DNA from: Bacteroidota bacterium
GTDB taxonomy: Bacteria; Bacteroidota; Bacteroidia; Chitinophagales; UBA2359
Assembly (NCBI GenBank): GCA_020627525.1
Contig: JAHDGP010000020.1
Location: forward strand, 8,396-23,458
Reading direction: 5' to 3'
Length of the DNA stretch: 15,063 nucleotides
In this document: positions 1-7,041 of the stretch, piece by piece
How positions within the stretch are numbered: the first letter of the stretch is position 1
Layout of the letters: each line of letters starts with the position of its first letter
Notes under the pieces: generated by a model
Database searches by the model: none
Seen by the model: only the letters and a program-made list of their open reading frames with translations
What the model was told of the DNA's origin: nothing
Translations under genes and position numbers: made by a program

Positions 1-68
1 TGCTGAGCGCAGCCGAAGCATGGTTGCTGAGCCTAGTCGAAGCATTGTTGCTGAGCCTAGTCGAAGCA
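1..68. repeat. Tandem 24-bp repeat, left edge, overlapping a gene end
   Basis: Two near-identical 24-bp units (21-44 and 45-68) share the core GCTGAGCCTAGTCGAAGCA and differ by about one base. A diverged partial unit (1-20, GCTGAGCGCAGCCGAAGCA) abuts the window edge, so the array probably continues to the left. It is more GC-rich than the flanking DNA. On the minus strand the core reads TGCTTCGACTAGGCTCAGCA; I recall similar short dispersed intergenic repeats in Bacteroidota genomes, but could not search for them. The last unit overlaps the 3' end of the esterase gene and supplies its final three codons and stop. There are no unique spacers, so it is not a CRISPR array. Confidence 0.8.
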
Positions 69-1328
69 AACCTTCTCAACAAAAACTCTGTCCTCCATTT
101 CTAATTTCAAGAAATAAAAACCTTTGCTATATTCATTTGAATTCAAAGTAAATTCATTGCTGTTTTCAATTCCCGTATCAATTAACTTTCCAGCTTGATC
201 AACCAAAGTCCATTCAATAGCATCATTGCTCATATTGTCAACTTGTATGTTTAAAAGACCAACTGTTGGATTTGGGAAAATATTTACATTTTCTAATTGT
301 ATCACATTTCTGATGCTTGACATTGTATCTTCAGGAATACAATCAATGCATTCAACCAAGCCATAAAGAAATGCTTCTGTTGCTACAGCAATTTCTTTTA
401 TAACATCTTGATCATAAGTATTATTACTCAAAAAGTATGGAGGATGGTTGTTGTCATTGTACTCATATAGTGAAGAAGTAATACCCAATTCATCCATTCT
501 ATTTTGAATATGGAAACTACCGTAAATCTGTGGTAGAGTGTTTAAACCCAAAGGATATCCAGTCATATAAGGAACAGTTCCATCACCATCGCTATGAAAA
601 TTAACTATCGGAACATCGCCAGCAGAAATATATTCAGTTCCTCCAATAGCACCAGCTATATTTATTACCCCACTAATTTCCGAAGAATACCCAGGTGTAC
701 CTGAATTGCCTTCCAATCCTCCTAACTCATCAATATAATCAAGCCATGTTTGTTCTAGTGGATCATCTAAATCCATATAGGCTAAATGTATAGCCAACAA
801 TGCTCCGGCTGATACGCCTCCAAAGAAAATTTGATCTGGATCTACTCCATAATCATTTTCACCATCAATTGCATTTTTTCTCAGATATCTAACAGCAGCT
901 TTTCCATCATGTACTCCACGAATAAGCGCCTTAACCATATTCTCAGAACTGGTTAAGTTGGTTATAGTCGATTCTAAACGATAATCAATTGCAATTGCAA
1001 CATAGCCTAATTTGGTAAACTCTTCACACAAAAACTTTATATCTGGCAAATCTCTACTACCCGCAACAAAACTTCCTCCAAATGCCATAAATATTGCAGG
1101 ACGACAAGTACTTTGATCATCCTTTGGCATATAAATATCCATTTTCAGCGTTTGGTCTTTTCCATCTTCTGTGATGTTTTGTCCAAAGTCAACAGTCACA
1201 GGAGTACTAGGTGGATCAAAGATTTCGAAGAAATAACGTTCATCGCACTGTGAGGAAAGATTTGAAAAATTTATACATAAAAATCCTAGCAAGATTATTG
1301 TATTGAAATAAAAGTATTTTTTTTGCAT
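57..1328 (-). CDS. Secreted alpha/beta-hydrolase (carboxylesterase-like) with T9SS sorting domain
   Basis: This 423-residue protein is probably an extracellular esterase or lipase. Residues 1-27 are a signal peptide (hydrophobic IILLGFLCINF, then SSQ). The alpha/beta-hydrolase core shows an oxyanion-loop motif FGGSF (83-87), the nucleophile elbow G-V-S173-A-G, a likely acid D249 in HSDGDGTVP and a likely catalytic His in NNHPPYF (H295). The usual HGG of the oxyanion loop is FGG here. Residues 341-423 form a type A T9SS sorting domain starting NVNIFPNPTVG, which predicts export through T9SS and release or anchoring at the surface. The final residues C-F-D and the stop are read from the left-edge repeat, so the native end of the sorting domain appears to have been replaced. 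The gene is divergent from the GH3 fusion across 285 bp and has no evident Shine-Dalgarno. Substrate unknown. Confidence 0.85.
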   Translation of the reverse strand: MQKKYFYFNTIILLGFLCINFSNLSSQCDERYFFEIFDPPSTPVTVDFGQNITEDGKDQTLKMDIYMPKDDQSTCRPAIFMAFGGSFVAGSRDLPDIKFLCEEFTKLGYVAIAIDYRLESTITNLTSSENMVKALIRGVHDGKAAVRYLRKNAIDGENDYGVDPDQIFFGGVSAGALLAIHLAYMDLDDPLEQTWLDYIDELGGLEGNSGTPGYSSEISGVINIAGAIGGTEYISAGDVPIVNFHSDGDGTVPYMTGYPLGLNTLPQIYGSFHIQNRMDELGITSSLYEYNDNNHPPYFLSNNTYDQDVIKEIAVATEAFLYGLVECIDCIPEDTMSSIRNVIQLENVNIFPNPTVGLLNIQVDNMSNDAIEWTLVDQAGKLIDTGIENSNEFTLNSNEYSKGFYFLKLEMEDRVFVEKVCFD

Positions 1329-1613
1329 AATGTTATTATTTGGTATTCAGTTTAATATTAGATTTCATTGCTTAAGTGATAAGACCAATTTAAAAGTCAT
1401 CGAATTGTACTTCAAAGAGTTTATAATTAGCATTTTGAATTTTTTTATACATGTTAATTTGATCTTACTACTTAATTATTATCATTATAATGAACAATAA
1501 GCAATCCAATATATAATTACTATAGTATAACATCAAATTTACAAATTAACGTTATTAGTTGCGTTAGTTTTACTATGATTTAAACACAACACCCTTAAAT
1601 AGATCAAACATAA

Positions 1614-4598
1614 ATGAATCAATTTACGATACTCCTCAAATTTGCTTTTTTCATAATTCCATTTCTTGGATGGATGCAATATACTTTTGCTCAAAGAACT
1701 TTTTCGGCTGACTACGCTGAAAAACAATTGTTATGGGTAGAAAAGAAAATGGACTCGCTTTCGCTTGACGAAAAAATTGGACAACTTTTTATGGTTGCTG
1801 CATATTCTGATAAAGATGAAGCCCATAAAAAATCTATAGAAGAATTAATAAAAAAACATCAAATTGGTGGGCTGATATTTTTCAAAGGTGAACCAGAAGA
1901 GCAAGTTAGAATGACCAATCGGTTTCAATTGCTTTCAAAAACGCCAATGCTCATTGCCATTGATGGAGAATGGGGCTTAAGTATGAGATTGTCTGATACG
2001 CCAAAATTTCCTAGACAATTAACACTTGGTGCTATTCAAGATAATAAGATGATTTACGATATGGGTAAAGAGATTGCTCGTCAAAGTCAAAGAATGGGCA
2101 TTCACATTAATTTGGCGCCTGTTGTAGATGTTAACAATAATCCCAATAACCCTGTTATCAATGATCGTTCTTTTGGAGAAGACAAGGTGAATGTTGCTAA
2201 AAAATCAATTTCTTATATGGAAGGAATGGAAATGAACGGCATCATTGCTTGTGCCAAACACTTTCCTGGTCATGGAGATACTGACAAAGATTCTCATCAT
2301 ACTTTGCCTGTTATCAACCATTCTGCTGAACGAATTAATGATATTGAATTATACCCTTTTAAAGAAATGATAAAACATCAGGTAGGTGGTATAATGACAG
2401 CACATTTAGCTATCCCTTCTCTTGATGATACACCGTTGAAACAGCCATTTACAGAAAGTACTCCTGTAATGCCAGCATCATTATCCAAAAAAATTGTTAC
2501 TGATCTTTTAAGGGATGAATTAGGTTATGAAGGATTGGTTTTTACAGATGCCCTGAATATGAAAGGAGTGAGTAGTCATTTTGCTCCTGGTGAAGTAGAT
2601 CTGAAAGCTTTGTTAGCTGGTAATGATATTTTACTGTTTCCGGAAGATGTAGGAAAAGCTATTTCTATGATAAAAGAGGCTGTCAATGATGGAAGGGTTA
2701 CTAAAGAGCAAATTAATAAAACAGTTAGAAAGATTTTAAAAGCAAAATTTCGTGTGGGCTTAAAAACATTTAAACCCATTTCTACCAATAATCTATTAAA
2801 AGATCTAAATACCAAAGAGGCTGATTTGTTGATAAGAGATTTAAAAGCAAGTGCTTTGACAGTTGTTCGTAATGACAAAGATGTATTACCAGTGTTGAGC
2901 TTAAATCAACAAAGGTTTGCCAGTATCGCTATTGGTGCCTCAAAACAAACTGCTTTTCAAAAAGGAATGAGCAGATACACTCAAGTCGATCATTTTAATA
3001 TAAAAAAAGATGCTGATAGAGTGGAGTTTGATAAACTGTATGATAAAGTAAAGTACTACAATACAGTATTTGTCAGCTTACACAGTATGAGTAGATATGC
3101 TGGAAAAAATCATGGTATTACTCAAGAATCAATAGAGCTGATTTACAAACTGAGAACAGAAACCAATGTTATTTTAACGGTATTTGGAACGCCTTATGCA
3201 TTGGATAAATTTCCGAATAATCAAACAGTTGTTGTTGCTTACCAAGAAGATGAAGTTACGCAAGATCTGACTTCGCAGATGCTTTTTGGTGCTTTGCCTG
3301 CAAAAGGGAAGTTACCAGTAGGTATCCCTGGAACCGTCTATGAATTCGGAACAGGTATTGACTTAGAAGGCAACTTGAGATTGCAGTATGGTCCCCCTGA
3401 AATGAAAGGCGTGAAGATGGGAAATATTGAAAAAATTGACGGTGTTATTATTGATGCAATAAAAAATGGTGCAACACCTGGAGCGCAAATATTGGTTGCA
3501 AAAGACAATATGGTCATTTACAACAAAGCTTATGGTCATCATACTTATGGCAGAAAACAGTCGGTTCTTAAAGAAGATATTTACGACTTGGCTTCATTGA
3601 CAAAAGTCGTTGCAACGTTGCCTGTTTTAATGGAAATGTATGAAAATGAAAGTTTAGGCATCAATCAAAGTTTAAGTAGTTTATTGCCAGAATTGAAAGG
3701 AACCAACAAAGCCAATATGAAAGTTAAAGATGTATTGACACATCAGGCACAATTGGCAGGGTGGATTCCATTTTACTCAAAAACAATTGAGACACCAGAG
3801 GCAAAAAGAAAGTGGTACAGCAACACGGAGTCTGATAAATATTCTGTGAAAATTGCTAAGGATATGTACATGAATAAAGTTTATCAAGATTCCGTTTGGG
3901 CTAGATTGGTAAGGTGTGACAATAGAACAAAGCCTGGCTATAAATACAGCGATTTGGGTTACTATATCTTTCAAAGAATTATTGAGAAATATGGTAATGA
4001 ACGGATGGATCAATATACAAAAAAGAACTACTATGAACCTTTGGGAATGCAAAGAGCAGGATACAACCCTTTAGAGCGTTTTGATGACTCTCAAATTGTT
4101 CCGACGGAGGAGGATGGTTACTACCGTAACCAATTACTTCGAGGATATGTTCACGATATGGGAGCAGCAATGCTAGATGGTGTTTGTGGCCATGCGGGTT
4201 TGTTTTCCAATTCAAATGACTTGGCTATAATGATGCAAATGTACCTCAATGGTGGAACTTATGGTGACCGAGTTTATTTCGATCCTGAGACTTTGAATTT
4301 ATTTTCCAAAAAACAAAACAATGACTGTAGAAGAGGGTTGGGTTTTGATAAGCCAGAAACGAGACCCAATGTTCCAGGACCGACAGCCGATGAGGTGTCG
4401 CCAGCGACATTTGGACATACTGGTTTTACTGGAACCTGCGCTTGGGTAGATCCTGAACATAATTTGATATTTATTTTTCTGTCTAATAGAATTCATCCAG
4501 ATATGAATAACAAAAAATTGATCAAGGATAATGTTAGAACAGAAATTCAATCTTTGATTTACAAAGCAATTAAAGATCCTTACAAAGAGCAATTATAA
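1614..4598 (+). CDS. Secreted GH3 beta-N-acetylglucosaminidase-like / serine beta-lactamase-like fusion
   Basis: This 994-residue, two-enzyme protein starts with a signal peptide (1-27, ending TFAQ). Residues about 40-385 are a NagZ-type GH3 barrel: KHFPGHGDT (215-223) followed by D226-S-H228 is the Asp/His acid-base dyad of that family, and T-D312-A-L carries the nucleophile Asp. About 410-590 resembles the GH3 C-terminal domain. Residues about 605-990 are a penicillin-binding-protein/class C beta-lactamase-like domain with S661-L-T-K664, Y778-S-D780 (the YxN-type motif), GHAGLFS (859-865) and H935-T-G937 (the KTG-type motif). From the families, the first half should remove GlcNAc from peptidoglycan fragments or chitooligosaccharides, and the second should act on D-amino-acid peptides or esters. 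The signal peptide places it in the periplasm or outside, unlike cytoplasmic NagZ. Fusions of this type are known in Bacteroidota. ATG at 1614 is chosen because it keeps the full signal peptide. Confidence 0.88.
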   Translation: MNQFTILLKFAFFIIPFLGWMQYTFAQRTFSADYAEKQLLWVEKKMDSLSLDEKIGQLFMVAAYSDKDEAHKKSIEELIKKHQIGGLIFFKGEPEEQVRMTNRFQLLSKTPMLIAIDGEWGLSMRLSDTPKFPRQLTLGAIQDNKMIYDMGKEIARQSQRMGIHINLAPVVDVNNNPNNPVINDRSFGEDKVNVAKKSISYMEGMEMNGIIACAKHFPGHGDTDKDSHHTLPVINHSAERINDIELYPFKEMIKHQVGGIMTAHLAIPSLDDTPLKQPFTESTPVMPASLSKKIVTDLLRDELGYEGLVFTDALNMKGVSSHFAPGEVDLKALLAGNDILLFPEDVGKAISMIKEAVNDGRVTKEQINKTVRKILKAKFRVGLKTFKPISTNNLLKDLNTKEADLLIRDLKASALTVVRNDKDVLPVLSLNQQRFASIAIGASKQTAFQKGMSRYTQVDHFNIKKDADRVEFDKLYDKVKYYNTVFVSLHSMSRYAGKNHGITQESIELIYKLRTETNVILTVFGTPYALDKFPNNQTVVVAYQEDEVTQDLTSQMLFGALPAKGKLPVGIPGTVYEFGTGIDLEGNLRLQYGPPEMKGVKMGNIEKIDGVIIDAIKNGATPGAQILVAKDNMVIYNKAYGHHTYGRKQSVLKEDIYDLASLTKVVATLPVLMEMYENESLGINQSLSSLLPELKGTNKANMKVKDVLTHQAQLAGWIPFYSKTIETPEAKRKWYSNTESDKYSVKIAKDMYMNKVYQDSVWARLVRCDNRTKPGYKYSDLGYYIFQRIIEKYGNERMDQYTKKNYYEPLGMQRAGYNPLERFDDSQIVPTEEDGYYRNQLLRGYVHDMGAAMLDGVCGHAGLFSNSNDLAIMMQMYLNGGTYGDRVYFDPETLNLFSKKQNNDCRRGLGFDKPETRPNVPGPTADEVSPATFGHTGFTGTCAWVDPEHNLIFIFLSNRIHPDMNNKKLIKDNVRTEIQSLIYKAIKDPYKEQL

Positions 4599-4809
4599 TT
4601 AGTAGTCTGTTAAGATTAAATTGACTTTTGTATTTGGTTCCTACGCCTTTATTTTAATATGTGCAAACGACCCTCAAATACAATTAGTCATATAAACATT
4701 CAGACCATTAGAAAATAATTTGGATCTGTTTCTAGTTATATAGTCAAAAACGGGTTTCTAATAAAAAATGTAATGATTTAATTAGAGATTAATGCACTTA
4801 AAATTAGTG

Positions 4810-4956
4810 TGATCTTTACAAGATCAATAAAATTGAACATTTATTTCTCACTAACATAATAGGATCACGCTGTGATCCTTTTTAAAATGATTGCAGAGCA
4901 ATCAAATTATGTTAGCTTTTGATCAAATACTCGTATTTCCAACCTCAGAGAGGTTG
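4810..4956. repeat. Cluster of four short hairpins with 3-nt loops (REP-like)
   Basis: Four perfect stem-loops lie within 147 bp, each with a 7-8 bp stem and a 3-nt loop. They are 4810-4826 (TGATCTT, loop TAC), 4861-4879 (AGGATCAC, loop GCT, then five T), 4888-4904 (TGATTGC, loop AGA) and 4940-4956 (CAACCTC, loop AGA). The uniform size and loop length resemble REP-type palindromes mobilised by RAYT (IS200-like) transposases, but no such transposase is in the window. The second hairpin plus its T run could also terminate transcription of the GH3 fusion gene, though it lies 262 bp past that gene's stop. Confidence 0.65.
4851..4915. repeat. Three-way-junction element: outer 10-bp stem enclosing two hairpins
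   Basis: CTAACATAAT at 4851-4860 is the exact reverse complement of ATTATGTTAG at 4906-4915. The 45 bases between them consist almost wholly of the two perfect hairpins 4861-4879 and 4888-4904, the first starting directly at the outer stem. The whole 65-base stretch can therefore fold as a compact three-way junction, as RNA or as a DNA cruciform. Three nested perfect helices in one short stretch are unlikely by chance. Function unknown. Confidence 0.65.
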
Positions 4957-5051
4957 TACATTACTTATCGTTTTTATTAGAAAGCCTTTATAGTCAAAAG
5001 TAAAGAGTCAGTTTTTTGACAGGTTCTTGTTATATTTATAAAAAAATCAGA

Positions 5052-5711
5052 ATGACGATAAATATAAATACAAAGCTGATTGATAAAATCTTAGAACTTC
5101 CGGAAGCTCCAATTCTTATAGATAAATTAAATAAGGCGCTTGAAGAAGAACAAAAAAAGCGTTTGGATTTTTATGAAAATATTTCTGAAATTTATAAGTC
5201 TGAATTTATAAATGGTGAAATTATTGTTCATTCACCAGTAGTTATTGAGCACAATGAAGCCAATGGTAATTTGTATAAAATTATTGATACTTATGTTGTG
5301 GAAAAAGACTTGGGTTTTGTGGGAATAGAAAAAATACTGATAAAGCTTACCAGAAATGATTATGAACCTGATTTGTGCTTTTTTAAAAAGGACAAATCGG
5401 ATACATTTGAAAAAGGGCAAAACTTTTTTCCTGCTCCTGATTTAATTGTTGAAGTGCTTTCTAAAGGGACTGAAAAAAGGGATAGAGGAATTAAATTTGA
5501 TGACTATGAAAAGCATCAAGTTGAAGAGTACTGGATAGTTGATGCTCAAAAACGACTTGTCGAACAATATCATCTGAAAAAAGGCAAGTATGAATTGGTG
5601 TTGAAGTCTAAGACAGATGAAATTAAAAGTTATGCTGTTAATGGATTGAAATTTCCAATAGAAACCATATTTGACAAAAAACTAACCAACACTTTTGTAA
5701 AGACCATTTAG
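5052..5711 (+). CDS. Uma2 family (DUF820) restriction-endonuclease-fold protein
   Basis: This 219-residue protein belongs to the Uma2/DUF820 family, which has a PD-(D/E)XK nuclease fold; biological roles in the family are poorly defined. The family signature is visible: YEPDL (acidic residue D107), PDLIVEVLSKGTEKRDRG (D130, E134, K138), then K...FDDYEKHQVEEYWIVD. There is no signal peptide or membrane segment, so it is cytoplasmic. The reading frame is open back to a TTG at 5016, but ATG at 5052 (MTININTK) is preferred because the intervening residues look untranslated and TTG starts are uncommon here. It ends 8 bp before the GldN-like lipoprotein, so the two may be cotranscribed, although no functional link is evident. 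The hairpin cluster lies directly upstream. Such genes are often scattered in multiple copies. Confidence 0.82.
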   Translation: MTININTKLIDKILELPEAPILIDKLNKALEEEQKKRLDFYENISEIYKSEFINGEIIVHSPVVIEHNEANGNLYKIIDTYVVEKDLGFVGIEKILIKLTRNDYEPDLCFFKKDKSDTFEKGQNFFPAPDLIVEVLSKGTEKRDRGIKFDDYEKHQVEEYWIVDAQKRLVEQYHLKKGKYELVLKSKTDEIKSYAVNGLKFPIETIFDKKLTNTFVKTI

Positions 5712-5719
5712 TCTAACTT

Positions 5720-6274
5720 ATGAAAAAGAATATTTTGAGAAATAAATGCATTAATTACTTTTTAGCTTTGCTTGTATTTACATTTTTTTTTGGTGGATGT
5801 AAAACAGGTGGTTCTTCTAATAGCACATCTGCTGAACTTCAAAACATTGATTGGAGCAAGGAGACAAATTTTAAATTGGATTTTAATGATGGATCTGCCC
5901 AAATCAAAAATTTAAAAGGAAACAAACAACTAGTTGACTATGTCTTGGATGCTGTCGACAAAGGTACTATGAAAGCCTACGATTATAATTCTATGAAGGC
6001 ACTTAACAAGACACAAGTAGATAGTATTTTTAGACCAATAGAAGCCGTTACTGTCTATGATGAACGTGGCTTTGAAATAGGTGAAAAAAATGTGCAAAAT
6101 GACTTGAACCGTCCCGCAGTTACCAAGTTTAGAGTAAAGCAAGAATGGTATTTCGATGAAGCCAATGGTAAACTAGCATCGAAAGTAATTGGTCTTGCTC
6201 CGTTAGAAACCATTTTCAACGAAGACGAAACGGTTAGAGGCGACTTGCCTTTGTTTTGGGTTTTGTTTGATTGA
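5720..6274 (+). CDS. GldN/PorN-like lipoprotein
   Basis: This 184-residue protein has a lipoprotein signal: basic start, hydrophobic FLALLVFTFFF, lipobox F-G-G-C27, then a Ser/Gly/Asn-rich linker. The rest resembles the C-terminal part of the T9SS ring protein GldN/PorN: LVDYVLDAVDKGTMKAYD (71-88), KFRVKQEWYFD (136-146), IGLAPL (157-162) and RGDLPLFWV (173-181) match, from memory, that family's LxDxIxxAV...ITAYD, RxKEDWFFDK, IxGLxPL and LFW blocks. Known GldN/PorN proteins are periplasmic partners of the lipoprotein GldK/PorK and sit downstream of gldKLM; no gldK, gldL or gldM lies here. This is therefore an orphan paralogue that carries its own lipid anchor. It is convergent with the lipoprotein pair, with a terminator hairpin between. 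Role unknown; GldN-like homology is moderately sure. Confidence 0.65.
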   Translation: MKKNILRNKCINYFLALLVFTFFFGGCKTGGSSNSTSAELQNIDWSKETNFKLDFNDGSAQIKNLKGNKQLVDYVLDAVDKGTMKAYDYNSMKALNKTQVDSIFRPIEAVTVYDERGFEIGEKNVQNDLNRPAVTKFRVKQEWYFDEANGKLASKVIGLAPLETIFNEDETVRGDLPLFWVLFD

Positions 6275-6300
6275 TAATTTATGACTTTTAGAAATAAAAA

Positions 6301-6340
6301 GAATTCAAAAACCCATTTTTATAAACAGCTTTTTGAATGC
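6301..6340 (-). terminator. Intrinsic terminator downstream of lipoprotein copy A
   Basis: ATTCAAAAA at 6303-6311 pairs perfectly with TTTTTGAAT at 6330-6338. Read on the minus strand, the stem is followed by a T-rich run (complement of 6291-6301). It ends the minus-strand gene whose stop is at 6362. It may also work on the plus strand for the GldN-like gene, but there is no T run on that side. It is the diverged duplicate of the hairpin at 6980-7019. Confidence 0.65.
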
Positions 6341-6361
6341 AAATACTAAATATTATAAACT

Positions 6362-6961
6362 CTAAAATGGAGCAAAATCAGCAGTAAATGCTCCATTGGT
6401 AAAATGTAAAGTATCTGGTCTGTTCGGGTCATCTGACTTTTCTCTGTCATAGGCACTAACAAATGACAATTGAAACCTACCTGAAATGATAGTCGTGTCA
6501 GCATTGATTTCATCTAAAATTAACCAGTTTTGAGCTTCTTCTGTTTCCAATAAAATATATTTATCCAGAATCGTATCTCCATCTTTATAGTATAAATGAG
6601 CAGTAGGAAACTCTACAGGACCACTTAAATTGTAAAGTATGTTAAATGTATCAGAAACTGTTGGAACTATATTTGAAATAAGTAATTTAACTTTCTCAAT
6701 GCAATCGTTAATTTCAGTGAAGGTAAATCCTTTTCTGAGTTCATCATGTTTCCATCCACCATTGATAGTATCCAGTTCTCTTTCTCTGGCAAAAATAGCA
6801 TATCCGTCAAAGTTCTTGTATGAACCCTCAGCAACAGTATTTCCATAGCTATAAATGCTGGCTGAATAGCCTTTACACTCGTTTTGTTTCTTTTCACAAC
6901 TGTGTAAGAGTAGTAAAAATATTGTAAACAAGCTTATAGTGCCAATGAATCTTTGTATCAT
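6362..6961 (-). CDS. Unrecognised lipoprotein, tandem copy A (downstream copy)
   Basis: This 199-residue lipoprotein has signal peptide LFTIFLLLLHS with lipidated Cys at C22 (lipobox L-H-S-C). I do not recognise the family. The mature part is about 178 residues with no transmembrane segment. It begins Cys-rich and charged (CEKKQNEC) and has a strongly conserved block at 46-79 (from GSYKNFDGY to ELRKGF). It ends in a conserved region with LDEINADTTIISGRFQLSF and RPDTLHFTNGAF, giving a beta-rich look. Phrases such as TTIISGRF and FTNGAF recall small beta-sandwich or calycin-like lipoproteins, but that is a guess. It is a tandem duplicate of the gene at 7042-7650, differing by small indels and scattered substitutions. 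Its ATG is preceded by a relic of the protease 3' end (CAAGGATT), and a terminator lies between it and the upstream copy, so expression may depend on readthrough. Confidence 0.8.
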   Translation of the reverse strand: MIQRFIGTISLFTIFLLLLHSCEKKQNECKGYSASIYSYGNTVAEGSYKNFDGYAIFARERELDTINGGWKHDELRKGFTFTEINDCIEKVKLLISNIVPTVSDTFNILYNLSGPVEFPTAHLYYKDGDTILDKYILLETEEAQNWLILDEINADTTIISGRFQLSFVSAYDREKSDDPNRPDTLHFTNGAFTADFAPF

Positions 6962-6979
6962 AATCCTTGAAAATAAAAA

Positions 6980-7019
6980 GCACTCAAAAAACCATTTTTA
7001 CAAACGGCTTCTTGAGTGC
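6980..7019 (-). terminator. Intrinsic terminator between the two lipoprotein copies
   Basis: GCACTCAA at 6980-6987 pairs with TTGAGTGC at 7012-7019. On the minus strand the stem extends to 14 bp with two G-U pairs and is followed by TTTTTATTTT (complement of 6970-6979), a classical Rho-independent layout. It lies just past the stop of copy B (7042) and upstream of copy A (start 6961). Because it was duplicated with the gene, it now sits inside the minus-strand block. Confidence 0.78.
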
Positions 7020-7041
7020 AAAATCAAAATTTTATAAAATT

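Larger units (their letters stand above)
4599..5051. other. 453-bp intergenic spacer with structured repeats
   Basis: No convincing coding sequence is seen between the GH3 fusion and the Uma2 gene. The right half (4810-4956) holds four compact stem-loops, listed separately. The left half has a 9-bp inverted repeat, TTGTATTTG at 4628-4636 with CAAATACAA at 4675-4683. An 11-bp direct repeat, TATAGTCAAAA, occurs at 4739-4749 and 4989-4999, one copy on each side of the stem-loop cluster. In DNA this AT-rich the direct repeat may be chance. No clear promoter for the downstream gene was found. Confidence 0.6.

Noticed and set aside
1..68. Possible CRISPR array at the left edge
   Set aside because: Units are contiguous with a 24-bp period and no unique spacers, and no cas genes are nearby.
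1534..1541. CAAATTTA, a minus-strand TAnnTTTG match upstream of the esterase gene
   Set aside because: It lies about 200 bp from the start codon with no TTG -33 partner, and such matches are common in AT-rich DNA.
1558..1567. GTTGCGTTAG shared with 9638-9647 in another spacer
   Set aside because: Only 10 bases with no conserved extension or orientation logic; probably chance.
5016..5051. TTG-initiated N-terminal extension of the Uma2 protein
   Set aside because: The extension adds 12 residues with no family match; ATG at 5052 fits better.
6639..6848. Plus-strand open frame antisense to lipoprotein copy A, with a similar one at 7319-7531
   Set aside because: Its apparent conservation is explained entirely by the tandem duplication of the real minus-strand gene.
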